Both the position numbers and the translations under genes were made by a program. A model generated the notes under the pieces. That model saw only the letters and a list, made by a program, of their open reading frames with translations, searched no databases and was not told where the DNA came from. Positions 1-12,299 of a DNA stretch of 64,000 bases are shown in pieces. Numbering within the stretch: position 1 is the first letter of the stretch; the number at the start of each line of letters is the position of its first letter. The stretch is from Prionailurus bengalensis (lineage: Eukaryota; Chordata; Mammalia; Carnivora; Felidae), in assembly GCF_016509475.1 (NCBI RefSeq), contig NC_057343.1:213966001-214030000 (forward strand), written 5' to 3'.

Positions 1-443
1 CGAGAGAAAGGAGCTGAAGGTGTACTTGAACAAATCATAGCTGAGAACTTCCCTGATCTGGGGAGGGAAAAAGGCATTGAAATCCAAGAGGCATAGAGAA
101 CTCCCTTCAGACGTAACTTGAATCGATCTTCTGCACGACATATCATAGTGAAACTGGCAAAATACAAGATAAAGAGAAAATTCTGAAAGCAGCTAGGGAT
201 AAACAGGCACTAACTTACAAAGGGAGACCCATAAGAGTAGCGGCAGACCTATCTACTGAAACTTGGCGGGCCAGAAAGGAATGGCAGGAAATCTTCAATG
301 TGATGAGCAGAAAAATATGCAGCCGAGAATCCTTTATCCAGCAAATCTGTCATCCAGAATAGAAGGAGAGATAAAGGTCTTCCCAAAAAAACAAAAACTG
401 AAGGAATTCATCACCACAAGAGATCCTAAAGGGGATTCTGTGA
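1..443 (+). pseudogene. L1 ORF1 C-terminal remnant (copy A)
   Basis: This is the C-terminal part of the L1 RNA-binding chaperone. The reading frame matches the C-terminal domain of ORF1 in the copy at 19714-20608. It ends at a TGA at 441-443, matching that copy's ORF1 stop. The frame is broken: a stop lies in the stretch that encodes the conserved IEIQEAQRTP region (about base 95), and about 14 bp are missing near 418 relative to the other copy. It is not functional. Confidence 0.85.
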
Positions 444-511
444 GTGAAATGTTGCAAGGACCACAAAGTACCAGAAACATCACTACAAGCATGAAACCTA
501 CAGACATCACA

Positions 512-3500
512 ATGACTCTAAACCCATATCTTCCTATAATAACACTTAATGTAAATGGAATAAATGCCCCAACCAAAAGATATAGGGTATCAGAATGGAT
601 AAAAAAACAAGAGCCATCTATTTGCTGTCTACAAGAAACTCATTTTAGACCTGAGGACAACTTCATGATTGAAAGTGAGGGGATGGAGAACTATCTATCA
701 TGCTACTGGAAGTCAAAAGAAAGCTGGAGTAGCCATACTTATATCAGACAAACTAGACTTTAAATTAAAGGCTGTAACAAGAGATGAAGAAGGGAATTAT
801 ATAATAATTACAGGGTCTATCCATCAGGAAGAGCTAATTATAAATGTCTATGTGCCGAACACGAGAGCCCCCAAATATATAAAACAATTACAAACATAAG
901 CAACCTTATTGAAAAGAATGTGGTAATTGCAGGGGACTTTAACATTCCACTTACAGAAATGCATAGATCATCTAGACACATGGTCAATAAAGAAACAAGG
1001 GCCCTGAATGATACATTGGATCAGATGGACTTGACAGATATATTTAGAACTCTGCATCCCAAAGGAACAGAATATACTTTCTTCTCGAGTACACATGGAA
1101 CATTCTCCAAGATAGATCACATACTGGGTCACAAAACAGCCCTTCATAAGTATACAAGAATTGAGATCATACCATGCATACTTTCAGACCACAATGCTAT
1201 GAAGCTTGAAATCAACCACAGGAAAAAGACTGGAACACTTCGAAAACCATGGAGGTTAAAGACCCCCTACTAAAGGATGAATGGGTCAACCAGGCAATAA
1301 GACAAGAAATTAAGAAATATATGGAAACAAATGAAAATGAAAATACAACAACCCAAACACTTTGGGATGCAGCGAAGGCAGTCCTCAGAGGAAAATACAT
1401 TTCAATCCAGGCCTATCTCAAGAAACAAGAAAAATCCCAAACATAAATCTAACTGCACACCTAAAGGAAATAGAAGCAGAACAGCAGAGACATCCCAAAC
1501 CCAGCAGAAGAAGAGAAATAAGAAAGATCAGAGCAGAAATAAACAATATAGAATCTAAAAAAACTGTAGAGCAGATCAATGAAACCAAGAGTTGGTTTTT
1601 TAAAACAATAAACAAAATTGTTAAACCTGTAACCAGGCTTCCCAAAAAGAAAAGGGAGAGGACCCAAACAGATAAAATCATGAATGAAAATGGAATTATT
1701 ACACCAATCCCTCAGAAATACAAGCAATTATCAGGGAATACTGTGAAAATTATATGCCAACAAACTGGACAACCTGGAAGAAATGGACAGATTCCTAAGC
1801 ACCCACACACTTCGAAAACTCAAAGAGGAAGAAATAGAAAACTTGAACAGACCCATAACCCGTGAATAAATTGAATCAGTTATCAAAAATCTTCCGACAA
1901 ATAAGAGTCCAGGACCAGATGCCTTCCCTGGGGAATTCTATGAGACATTTAAAGCAGAAATAATACCTATCCTTCTCAAGTTTTCCAAAAAATAGAAAGG
2001 GAAGGAAAACTTCCAGACTCATTCTGTGAAAGCCAGCATTACTTTGATTCCCAAACCAGACAGAGACTCAGCAAAAAAAGAGAACTACAGGCCAATATCC
2101 CTGTATGGGATTGCATCCCAATATGGATGCAAAAATTCTCAATAAGATACTAGCAAATCAAATTCAACAGCATATGAAAAGAATTATCCACTATGATCAA
2201 GTGGGTTTCATTCCTGGGCTTCAGGGCTGGTTCAACATTTGCAAATCAATCAATGTAATACATCATATTAATAAAAGAAAAGAAAACCATATGATCCTGT
2301 CAATCAATGCAGAAAAAGCATTTGACAAAATTCAGTGTCCTTCATAATAAAAACCCTTGAGAAAGTTGGGATAGAAGGAACATACTTAGACATCATAAAA
2401 GCCATTTATGAAAAGCCCACAGCTAATATCATCCTCAATGGGGAAAAACTGAGAGCTTTCCCCCTGAGATCAGGGACACGACACAGGGATGCCCACTCTC
2501 ACCGCTGTTTTTTAACATAGTGTTGGAAGTTCTAGCATCAGCAATCAGACAGCAAAAGGAAATCAAAGGCATCAGAATTGGCAAGGATGAAGTCAAGCTT
2601 TCACTTTTTGCAGATGACATATTATACATGGAAAACCTGATAGACTCCACCAAAAGTCTGCTAGAACTGATACATGAATTCAGGAAAGTCGCAGGATACA
2701 CAATCAATGCACAGAAATCAGTTGCATTCTTATACACTCATAATGAAGCAATGGAAAGACAAATAAAGAAACTGATCCCATTCACAATTGCACCAAGAAT
2801 CCTAAAGTACCTAGGAATAAACCTAACCAAAGATATAAAAGATTTTTATGCTGAAAACTATAGATAGCTTATGAAGGAAATTGAAGAAGATACAAAGAAA
2901 TGGAAAAACATTCTGTGCTCATGGATTGGAAGAATAAATATTGTTAAAACGTCAATACTACCAAAGGAATCTACACATTCAATGCAAACGCAATCAAAAT
3001 TGCACCAGCATTCTTCTCGAAGCTAGAACAAGCAATCCTAAAATTTGTATGGAACCACAGAAGACCCCAAATAGCCAAAGTAATATTGAAGAAGAAGACG
3101 AAAGCAGAAGGCATCAAAATCCCAGACATTAGCATCTACTACAAAGCTGTAATCATCAAGACAGCTTGGCATTGCCACAAAAACAGACACATAGACCAAT
3201 GGAATAGAATAGAGACTCCAGAATTGGACCCACAAAAGTATGGCCAACTAATGTTTGACAAAGCAGGATAGAATATCCAATGGAAAAAAAGACATTCTCT
3301 TTAACAAATGGTGCTGGGAGAGCTGGACAGCTACATGCAGAAGAATGAAACTAGACCACTTTCTTACACCATTCACAAAAATAAACTCAAAATGGATAAA
3401 GGACCTGAATGTGAGACAGGAAACCATCAAAACCCTAGAGGAGAAAGCAGGAAAAAACCTCTCTGACCTCTGCTACAGCAATTTCTTTCTTGATACATCC

Positions 3501-4330
3501 CCAAAGGCAAGGGAATTAAAAGCAAAAATGAACTACTAGGACCTCATGAAGATAAAAAGCTTCTGCACAGCAAAGGAAACAACAACAAAACTAAAAGGCA
3601 ACCAACGGAAGGGGAAAAGATATTTGCAAATGACATATTGGACAAAGGGCTAGTATCCAAAATCTATAAAGAGCTCACCAAATTGCACACCTGAAAAACA
3701 TAATCCAGTGAAGAAATGGGCAGAAAACATGAATAGACACTTCTCTAAAGAAGACATCCGGATGGCCAACAGGCACATGAAAAGATGCTCAACATCACTT
3801 CTTGCCAGGGAAATATAAATCAAAAACACAGTGAGATACCACCTCACGCTGGTCAGAGTAGCTAAAGTGAACAAGTCAGGAGATTATAGATGCTGGAGAG
3901 GATGTGGAGAAACAGGAGCCCTCCTGCACTATTCGTGGGAATGCAAACTGGTGCAGCCACTCTGGAAAACAGTGTGGAGGTTCCTCAAAAAATTAAAAAT
4001 AGACCTACCCTGTGACCCAGCAATAGCACTGCTGGGAGTTTACCCAAGGGATACAGGAGTGCTGATGCATAGGTTCACTTGTACCCCAGTGTTTATAGCA
4101 GCACTCTCAACAATAGCCAAATTATGGAAAGAGCCTATATGTCCATCAACTGACGAATGGATAAAGAATTGTGGTTTATATACACAATGGAATACTACGT
4201 TGCAGTGAGAAAGAATGAAATACGGTCTTTTGTAGCAACGTGGATGGAATTGGAGAGTGTTATGCTAAGTGAAATAAGTCATACAGAGAAAGATAGATAC
4301 CATATGTTTTCACTCTTATGTGGATCCTGA
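512..4330 (+). pseudogene. L1 ORF2 remnant, endonuclease and reverse transcriptase (copy A)
   Basis: ORF2 of L1 encodes an AP-like endonuclease and a reverse transcriptase. The start is the ATG at 512, by alignment with the ATG at 20659. Endonuclease motifs are readable: the QETHF segment near 635-650, the GDFN segment near 930 and the SDHNA segment near 1190. The reverse-transcriptase FADD motif is at 2607-2618, followed by a 3-bp deletion relative to the other copy. The Cys-rich C-terminal segment starts near 3890. Breaks are numerous: frame changes near 750, 900, 1250, 1440 and 2340, and stops in the original frame at 2865-2867, 3269-3271 and 3537-3539. The ORF2 stop is TGA at 4328-4330. 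It is certainly inactive. Confidence 0.93.
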
Positions 4331-4560
4331 GAAATTTAACAGAAGACCATGGGGAAGGGGAAGGAAAAAAAAAAGTTAGAGAAGGAGAGAGCCAAACCAT
4401 AAGAGACTCTTAAAAACTGAGAATAAACTGAGGGTTGATGGGGAGTGGGAGGGAGGGGAGGGTAGGTGATGGGCATTGAGGAGGGTACCTGTTGGAAGGA
4501 GCATTGGGTGTTGTATGGAATCCAATTTGACGATAAATTTCATATTGAAATAAAAAGAAA
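4331..4560 (+). other. L1 3' UTR with G-rich tract (copy A)
   Basis: This follows the ORF2 stop. The G-runs at about 4432-4473 (GGG-N-GGGAGGGAGGGG pattern) form a typical L1 3' UTR G-quadruplex-capable tract. The closing line GGGTGTTGTATGGAA, then a (G)ATAAA-type signal and an A-rich tail, match the tails at 24483-24710 and 31800-32077. Confidence 0.85.
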
Positions 4561-5164
4561 GAGTATTGGGGAAATCAGTAAAAAAAAGAGGAGAAACCTT
4601 GGAGGAGGTGCCAGTTCACATCTCAGCTTCCTGAAAATCTGAGTGGACATCAGTTGTTAGCTGGTGGTCCATTTCTTCTTTGTAGTAAAAGAGGTCCCCG
4701 CCCCCACCTGCCTCCAATTTCCTTAAGGAAACCGCCCTTCCCACTTCCAGTTTGGTTAGTCAGTCTTACCCTCTGCTCCAGTAAATCAATGAAGCCTTAA
4801 TTGGCTACCATCATTAGCCAAGGGAGGAGAAGATGACCCAGCCTAGACAAAGGAGACCTAAAACAACCCCTGCTAGGATTTCTGGTGGGGGGGGGAGCTT
4901 TCTCATTTCAAAGAAGGATGCTGCTTGCAACTTGGATATAGCAAAAAAGCGTGTATGTCTCAGAAATAGTCTTCCAACCAAAAGGACAATTTTAGCTACA
5001 GGTTAATGACTGAGGGATAAACAATTTAAAAAGAAATAAATAAACTGGAATGTTGGTTTGAGATGCTCGATCAAGCCATACCTGAAGTAAGACCTACCTC
5101 TGGAATAATTAGTAATGTGCACAATAAATTCCTTTTATTGTTTAAAAAAAGAAAAGAAAAGAAA
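4561..5164 (+). repeat. Unassigned sequence with a possible LTR-like fossil
   Basis: About 600 bp without coding sequence. The part from about 4760 to 5148 ends in a polyadenylation-like AATAAATTCC near 5124 after a CCATACCTGAAG segment. This looks like the end of an old mammalian LTR of MaLR/MLT type, but the match is weak and the left border is unclear. There is a G9 run at about 4886 and an AAAAG microsatellite-like tail at 5143-5165. The call is tentative. Confidence 0.35.
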
Positions 5165-5890
5165 ATGTAAAGGAAGATGGTAGTTGTAAACTCAAAGCAT
5201 TGATATTAAATGCATTAAAATGAAATGGCCTAAACACTCCAAGTACAGGACAGTGGTGTCACTATGGATAAAGCAGCAAGATTTCGCCATCTGTCTAGAA
5301 GTAAACCACTTCTAACATAAGGTCACAGATTTAAAGTAAAACAATGAATATATAGAAGCCATGAGCAACTAGTAGAAAGAAAGCTGGAGTGGCTATGTTA
5401 ACATTAGGCAAAATAGATATCAAATAAGATATATTATCAGAGATAAAGACAGATATTTCATAATGATAAATGGGTCAATTCAAAATGGGCCTAGAAAAGG
5501 TAGTACACCTAAATGTGTACATACCCATAACAGAGCTTCAAATTTCAGGAGGTAAACAATGACAAATGTGAAAGTGGAAATTTGGCAAATCTATAATTTT
5601 AGCTACAGGTTTCAACTTTTCCTTTCTCAGCAATTATTCAAACATGCATGCATACATGAAATGAGTAAGATTATAAAGGTGTGAAAAACACTATCAACCA
5701 TCTTGACCTATTTTATACTTATACACGTTCTACAGAATAACAATAGTTTCATGTTCATGTGGCCTGTATACTAGGCCACATAACAAATCTCAACAAATTT
5801 TAAAATACTGAAATCAAACCAAGCATAGTCTCTGACAATAACAATATTAAATTAGGAATGCATAATGAAGAGATACTTGGAGAAAGAATT
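5165..5890 (+). mobile_element. Ancient L1 fragment, endonuclease region
   Basis: This is a heavily decayed sense L1. The segments AGAAAGCTGGAGTGGC (near 5378), ATATTATCAGAGATAAAGA and CATTTCATAATG-like lines follow the order of the L1 ORF2 endonuclease domain. Near 5755-5860 a GGCCACATAACAAATCTCA line matches the later endonuclease part. No open frame survives. It is much more diverged than copies A or B, so it is an older L1M-type insertion. Confidence 0.75.
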
Positions 5891-6149
5891 TTGGAGGAAT
5901 CTGCATCATCAGTAAGGCACTTAATACATTTCCACTATAGTGTGAGGTAGATAAAAGGACAATAAAGTCAGTTCAAGAGGATCTATAATTGCTCTGAGCA
6001 GTTCATAATGTTCTGAACAGGCAACATGTAGTATTTTCCTACACACTTTTATTTATATTTTCCCATTGAGTAAATGAAAATGCTCAGCCAATTTAAGAGA
6101 AAGATGTGTCTGTCCTATAAATTGTATTATTTTGAATAAATAAATACTG

Positions 6150-9110
6150 AAAGCAACAAAGATTAGAATGGACCAGAGAACACCACCAAAAACTCCAATT
6201 ATACAAGCAACATAATGGCAATAAATTCATATCTTTCAATACTCACTCTAAACGTCAATGGACTCAATGCTCCAATCAAAAGACATAGGGTAACAGAATG
6301 GATAAGAAAACAAGATACATCTGTATGCTGTTTACAAGAGACCCACTTTAGACCTAAAGACACCTTCAGATTGAAAATAAGGGGATGGAGAACCATCTAT
6401 CATGCTAATGGTCAACAAAAGAAAGCCAGAGTAGCCATACTTATATCATACAATCTAGACTTTAAAATAAAGACTGTATCAAGAGATGCAGAAGGGCATT
6501 ATATCATAATCAAGGGGGTATATCCACCAAGAAGACCTAACAATCGTAAACATTTATGCGCCAAATGTGAGAGCACCCAAATACATAAATCAATTAATCA
6601 CAAACATAAAGAAATTCATCAATAGTAATACCATAATAGTAGGAGACTTTGACACCTCACTCACAGCAATGGACAAATCATCTAGTCAAAAAATCAACAA
6701 GGAAACAATGGCTTTGAATGGCACACTGGACCAGATGGACTTAACAGATATATTCAGAACATTTCATCCTAAAGCAGAGGAATATACATCTTCTCCAGTG
6801 CACATGGAACGTTCTCCAGAATAGATCACATACTGGGACACAAATCAGCCCTCAGAGTACAAAGATATTGAGATCATACCATGCATATTTTCAGACCACA
6901 ATGCTATGAAATTCAAAATCAACCACAAGAAAAAAATTTGGAAAGTAACAAATACTTGGAGACTGAAGAACATCCTACTAAAGAATGAATGGGCTAACCA
7001 AGCAGTTAAAGAGGAAATTAAAAAGTACCTGGAAGCCAATGAAAAAGATAACATCATGACCCAAAATCTCTGGGATGCAGCAAAGGTGGTCATAAGAGGA
7101 GAGTATAATGCAATCCAGGCCTTCCTAAAGAAGGAAGAAAGATCTCAGATACACAACCTAACATTATGCCTTAAGGAACTGGAAAAACAACAGCAAATAA
7201 AACACAAAACCAGCAGAAGACAGGAAATAATAAAGATAAGAGCAGAAGTTAATGTTATCAAAACCAAAAAAAAAAAAAACAGTAGTACAGATGAATGAAA
7301 CCAGAAGCTGGTTCTTTGAAAGAATTAACAAAATTGATAAACCACTAGCCAGTTTGATCAAGAAGAAAAAGGAAAGGACCCAAACAAATAAAATCAAGAA
7401 TGAAAGAGGAGAGATCACAACCAACACAGCAGAAATAAAAACAATAATAAGAGATTATTATGAGCAATCATATGCCAATGAAATGGACAATCTGGAAGAA
7501 ATGGACAAATTCCTAGAAACATAAACACTACCAAAACTGAAACAGAAGAAATAGAAAATTTGAACAGACCCATAACCAGTAAGGACATCAAACCAGTAAT
7601 CAAAAATCTGCCAAAAAACAAGAGTCCAGGGCCAGATGGCTTTCCAGGGGAATTCTACCAAACATTTAAGGAAGAGTTAACACCTATTCTCTTGAAGCTG
7701 TTCCAAAAAATAGAAATGGAAGGAAAACTTCCAAACTCTTTGTATGAAGCCAGCATTACCTTGATTCCAAAGCCAGACAGAGACCCCACTAAAAAGGAGA
7801 ACTATAGACCACTTTCCCTGATGAACATGTATGCAAAAATACTCAACAAGATGTTAGCCAACCGGATCCAATAATGCACTAAAAAAAATTATCCACCGTG
7901 ACCAAGTGGGATTTATATGTGGGATGCGGGGCTGGTTCAATATCTGCAAAACACTTAACATGATTCATCACATCAATAAAAGACAGGACAAGAACCATAT
8001 GATCCTCTCAATAGATGCAGAGAAAGCATTTGACAAAATACAACATCCTTTCTTGATAAAAGCCCTCAAGAAAGTAGGGATAGGAGGAGCATACGTCGAG
8101 ATCATAAAAGCCATATATGAACGACCCAACGCTAATATCATCCTCAATGGGGAAAAACTGAGAGCTTTCCCCCTAAGGTCAGGAACAAGACAGGGATGCC
8201 CACTGTCACCACTGTTATTCAACATGGTATTGGAAGTCTTAGCCTCTGCAATCAGAGAACACAAAGAAATAAAAGGCATCTAAATCAGCCAGGAGGAGGT
8301 CAAACTTTCACTCTTCGCAGATGACATGATACTATATATGGAAAACCCAAAAGATTCCACCAAAAAACTGCTAGAATTGATTCAGAATAGCTAACATTAA
8401 CAACTCAGGCAACAACTGATGTTGGTGAGGATGCGGAGAATGAAGATCTCTTTTGCACTGCTGGTGGGAATGCAAGCTGCTGCAGCCACTCTGGAGAACA
8501 GTATGGAGGTTCCTCAAAAACTAAAAATAGAACTACCCTACGACCCAGCAATTGCACTATTAGGCATTTATCCATGGGATACAGGTGTGCTGTTTCGAAG
8601 GGACACATGCACCCCCATGTTTATAGCAGCACTCTCAACAATAGCCAAAGTATGGAAAGAGCCCAAATGTCCATCGATGGGTGAATGGATAAAGAAGATG
8701 TGGTATATGTATATACAATGGAGTATTAGTCGGCAATCAAAAAGAATGAAGTCTTGCCATTTGCAACTACATGGATGGAACTGGAGGGTATTATGCTAAG
8801 TGAAATTAGAGAAAGACAAAAATCATATGATTGCACTCATATGAGGACTTTAAGAGACAAAACAGATGAACATAAGGGAAGGGAAACAAAAACAATATAA
8901 AAACAAGGAGGGGGGACAAAACAGAAGAGACTCATAAATATGGAGAACAAACTTAGGGCTACAGGAGGGGTTGTGGGAGGTGGGATGGGCTAAATTAGTA
9001 AGAGACATTAAAGAATCTACTCCTGAAATCATTGTTGCACTATATGCTAACTAATTTGGATGTAATTTATGAAAATAAAAAATAAAACAAGTTAACAAAA
9101 AATAAAATGA
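6150..9110 (+). mobile_element. L1 copy B, 5'-truncated with internal ORF2 deletion
   Basis: This sense L1 begins in the spacer between ORF1 and ORF2 (line GACCAGAGAACACCACC) and runs to a tail after AACTTGGATGTAA-type sequence near 9060, followed by A-rich sequence. It belongs to an older carnivore subfamily than copy A: the 3' UTR differs (GGAGGGGTTGTGGGAGG, then CTACTCCTGAAATCATTGTTG) and matches the tail fragment at 42281-42624. About 1.2 kb of ORF2 is missing at about 8384, so the reverse-transcriptase palm is joined straight to the C-terminal region. Confidence 0.92.
6215..8851 (+). pseudogene. L1 ORF2 remnant (copy B)
   Basis: The start ATG at 6215 begins the usual L1 ORF2 N-terminus (LTLNVNGLNAP within the first 25 residues). 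The endonuclease QETHF segment is intact near 6340. The later catalytic Asp segment reads GDFDTS near 6645, so the usual Asn is lost. Reverse-transcriptase motifs include NKSPGPDGFPGEFY near 7620, SIDAEKAFDKIQH near 8015, RQGCPLSPLLFN near 8190, and FADD at 8314-8325. Frame changes occur near 6530, 6810, 7270 and 7525, and there is a stop at 8281-8283. After about 8384 the frame jumps to the Cys-rich C-terminal region, which is also mutated. It is not functional. Confidence 0.9.
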
Positions 9111-9415
9111 ATGATTGCTTTTTAAAAAGAAATGAAGAAAAAGTTAAGAAAAACAAACTGTAAAATTTGAGCAAAAAATATGAAGACACTTTAGCAAGGA
9201 AGGAAGATATGCATATAATAAATGAGTACAAGAAAAGATTCTGAACATCATCAGTCACTGGGCAGTTATCAAATGAAACCCCACTGAAACACCACTAGCT
9301 AAAATTAAAGAGACTGGCCATACCAAATTTTGGTGATAATATGGAGTAACCGGAATTCTCATTTCCTAACGCTAGTAATTTTAAATAGTACAGGCACTTT
9401 GGAAAACACTTTGAA
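9105..9415 (+). mobile_element. Ancient L1, ORF2 C-terminal part, left half
   Basis: This is an old sense L1 remnant. The line AACATCATCAGTCACTGGGC, then GCTAAAATTAAAGAGACTGGCC, then CACTTTGGAAAACA corresponds to the end of ORF2 in mammal-wide L1. It is continued at 9843-10340 after an antisense insertion. Confidence 0.8.
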
Positions 9416-9842
9416 AGTTTTTTTTGTTTGTTTGCTTTACATTGAGGTGAAATTCATATAACAACATTAATGAATTTAAGAGTCCAATCCAATAGAATAT
9501 TCGTTTTTCTTAATTTTTTCATTTGAGTATAGTTGACACACAGTGTTACATTAATGTCAGGTGTATAGCATTGTCATTCAACTTCTCTGTACATTATGCT
9601 ACATTCACCACAAGGGTACCTACCATCTGTCACTATACAACACTATTGCAGTGTCATTGACCATATTCCTTATGCTGTGCCTTGTATTCCACAGTGGCTG
9701 CAGCATTTTATAATCCTTCCAACAATGTATTAGGGTTCCAATTTCTCCTTATCATCATAAAAACTTATTTTCCATTTTTTAAATTATAGCTATCCTATTG
9801 GATAAGAAGTGGCAGCTCATCGTGGATCTGTTGTGCCAGCAT
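9416..9842 (-). mobile_element. Antisense L1 3'-end fragment nested in an older L1
   Basis: The segment starts with a T-rich tract (the complement of a poly(A) tail) and contains the line GAGTATAGTTGACACACAGTG, a well-known antisense L1 3' UTR sequence also seen here near 31000. The rest (GGGTTCCAATTTCTCC, near 9733) matches another part of old L1 3' ends on the minus strand. It splits the sense L1 at 9105-10340. It may be two joined pieces of one or two insertions. Confidence 0.7.
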
Positions 9843-10340
9843 TAAAAAAAAAAATTACACATACACCTACCATACCCTCTAGCCATTTGCAATATTATAA
9901 ATTTCCCCAAAAGAAATGAAAGCATTTATTCACAGAAAAACATGTATAAGAATGTTTGTGGCAGTTTTATTTGCTATAGACCAAACCTACAAGCAACCCA
10001 AATGCCCACCAAAGGTGAATGGATAAGCAAATTACAGTATATCCATATATTGGAATACTAATGAGCAACATGGATGTATTTTTAAAATGCTGATAGAAGG
10101 AAACCAGTGTATTTCATTTACATAATGGGCTAAGAAAGCACATCAGGTGTTCCCTGTAGTTGTAGATTTAGGGGTGAAGAGAGGAAGGCATTACAAAGGG
10201 ACTTGAGGAAGTGATGGATAGGTTCATTATCTTGATTATGATGACGTTTTACAGGAGTAAACATATATCAAAACTCATAAAATTTTCCACTTTTAATAAG
10301 TGCAATTTATTCCAATTAAATTATTCTAAAAAATGCAGAC
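9843..10340 (+). mobile_element. Ancient L1, ORF2 end and 3' UTR, right half
   Basis: This continues the element at 9105-9415. The line ACACATACACCTACCATACC picks up where that piece stops. It is followed by CCAAATGCCCACCAAAGGTG, GTATATCCATATATTGGAAT, and the old L1 3' UTR phrase TATCTTGATTATGATGACG with TCAAAACTCATAAAATT. No open frame remains. Confidence 0.8.
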
Positions 10341-10619
10341 ACCAGATTAAATCATGCATTCTTTCCTTTCTCCCCTTCTTACTAGTTCTGTATTCTAGTG
10401 AAGATACTCTATCCTTTCTAGCAGAGCATTCCAAGTCTTTCCTAGAATAGTTCTGATCTAGAGTTTTAAGCTTAAACATTCTTTATATCCCTTTAAAGAT
10501 TTTATACTCTATCCCATATGAGGATGCCCATCTAATGCTATGCTCTCCTGCTTATTTTTGTTCCTTCAGTGTTTTCTTTTGAAATCCTCCCAGATTAATC
10601 ACAAATGGCTTTTTCATAC

Positions 10620-10780
10620 AGGCAGTGCAGTTTTAAGAAAGAGAAAGATGCTGTGATAAGAAAGACTGGTTCAAATTCCAATCTACCACTTGTTAGCTTT
10701 TGGGAAAATTACATAAACCTCTCTCAGTTTCAGTTTCTCAACATGGAAAGTTGAGAGGATGTCATTTTCTTAACTTTTCT
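10620..10780 (+). repeat. MIR SINE fragment
   Basis: The line GGTTCAAATTCCAATCTACCACTTG, then TTAGC and CTCTCAGTTTCAGTTTCTCA, is the tRNA-related and core part of a MIR element on the plus strand. It is diverged. Confidence 0.7.
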
Positions 10781-11474
10781 GTAGGCCAAATGGAAATAAT
10801 ATTGAGATTTTTAATTCTTTTCCCTCCTTTCCGTTTCTCCGAATTTATTTGATACTTTCTCTGTGATTCTACAAAGGGAGACTTCTAAAAGTTTGTTTCA
10901 GATAAGGAATTAAAGGAAGTTTGTGGATCCTGCCCAAATGTAGGTCTGAATTTATGAATGAAAACTAGAACTCCCATAAACCAACCAGTCATTAAATAGA
11001 AAAACTACTGGCTTTTAACATTTCTTATAGCATTTTATGTACGCCCTTATGCTACTGTAAGCACACAGAACAGTTACTTAATTGATGAGCTTGAGTGAGT
11101 GAGAGAATGAAAATTGAATGACATATTGATGAATAGATTCAGGATAGAAACTTTTATCCGTGTAGTTTCTGGGTCAAATAGAAAAGCAGACTGATCATTA
11201 TTTTACATTAGAACTCTTGCAGTATATAGAAACATTTTTCTTAGGTATTTCAACACCTTTCACAGAGTTAACTATTGAATATAGATGTCAATAAAAGAAG
11301 TGGTTACATTTTTAAACAAGTTAATTAGATTTCATCAATATTTCATCAGTATTTTCATAGCAATGAAAGGTTATTTAATTTTATTGGTGGGGAGTCTATT
11401 TAAATTAACACAAAGTAATAAAATTTTTGTTCATGAAATACTTGCACTCTGACAAAGAACTGTGAAAACAGATG
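10781..11474. other. No recognisable feature
   Basis: AT-rich sequence between a MIR and an LTR-like fossil. No open frame, repeat family or RNA structure was recognised. The stretch 10341-10619 before the MIR is also plain. Confidence 0.6.
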
Positions 11475-11800
11475 AACTCTGAAGTCTCGGTGGCTAAACA
11501 CAATAGAATTCTATTTCTCACTCAAGTTACATATCTAACACTGGTCAGCAGAGCAGCTCTGATCCACATAGTCACTCAGAGTCTGAGGATGACACACTCT
11601 AGCATCTCAGTACAGGACCTCCATATTTTTACATTAGATGTGAGAGAACAGAGAACCCATGCCCTCTCTTGTTTGCTCTTAGAAGTGTTAAAGACCATTT
11701 CTAGTCTATAGTCCCTTGGACAGAATATTGTTGGTACACAGTTCTCCTTGGGTATCTTATGTTTCTGCACATCTTGCAAACAGAGTTGACTTCTTTTGTT
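11475..11800 (+). repeat. Old LTR-like repeat, copy 1 of 3
   Basis: The line GTGGCTAAACACAATAGAATTC, then ATTTCTCACTCA, then CACATAGTCACTCAGAGTCTGAGG is a common old mammalian interspersed repeat of LTR-like layout. Its relatives are at 26200-26470 and 28370-28860, in the same direction. I recognise the family by sight but cannot name it with confidence. Confidence 0.5.
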
Positions 11801-12299
11801 CTGGACTATCTCTCCAAAGATATTTGTACAGTGAATAGCTTTAGAAAGATACATTTCTCACTCTGGAGTGAGGCGCAGACATGCTTACATCCCAGTATAA
11901 AAACTTTGGGTTTCCTAAATTCAGGGTTTCCCTCCTTGTAATACAACCTATGGGCATCCATCAGGGACCATTTGTAGTGCCCTTATGGGACTTGAGGTAA
12001 GGGAAATTAATGCAAAAAAAATGCTGGGACTCTGGCTCTTGCTATTGCTGCAATAATCTTCACTTCTTCTCTGCTCTGGAGTCTTGTTTTCTTCCACCAG
12101 CATCTGTAAGACTGGTGATTGAACTTACTACCTTGTAGGTAGGGTAAAATTTCAGACCCATCTTGATTCCTGACAAATGTATATAATAAACATATCTTAT
12201 ACACAACTGAAAATGGTTAATAAGAACTCTAAAGATTCATTATTTAACAGATGTATGTACCTAGTATAGTGAGATATGATACCAGGTATTAGAGAATGT
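11801..12299. other. No recognisable feature
   Basis: Ordinary AT-rich sequence. Short open frames on both strands have no recognisable content. Confidence 0.55.

Larger units (their letters stand above)
1..4560 (+). mobile_element. L1 retrotransposon copy A, left end cut by the window
   Basis: This sense-strand LINE-1 starts inside ORF1 at base 1, so its 5' part lies outside the window. Order: end of ORF1, short inter-ORF spacer, ORF2 (endonuclease, reverse transcriptase, Cys-rich C-terminus), G-rich 3' UTR, A-rich tail. It aligns by eye from end to end with the full-length copy at 18787-24710 (base 1 corresponds to about base 20145) and belongs to the same or a very close subfamily. It is more decayed, with many frame changes and stops. 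No target-site duplication can be read because the left end is missing; the tail fades into A-rich sequence near 4560. Confidence 0.95.
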
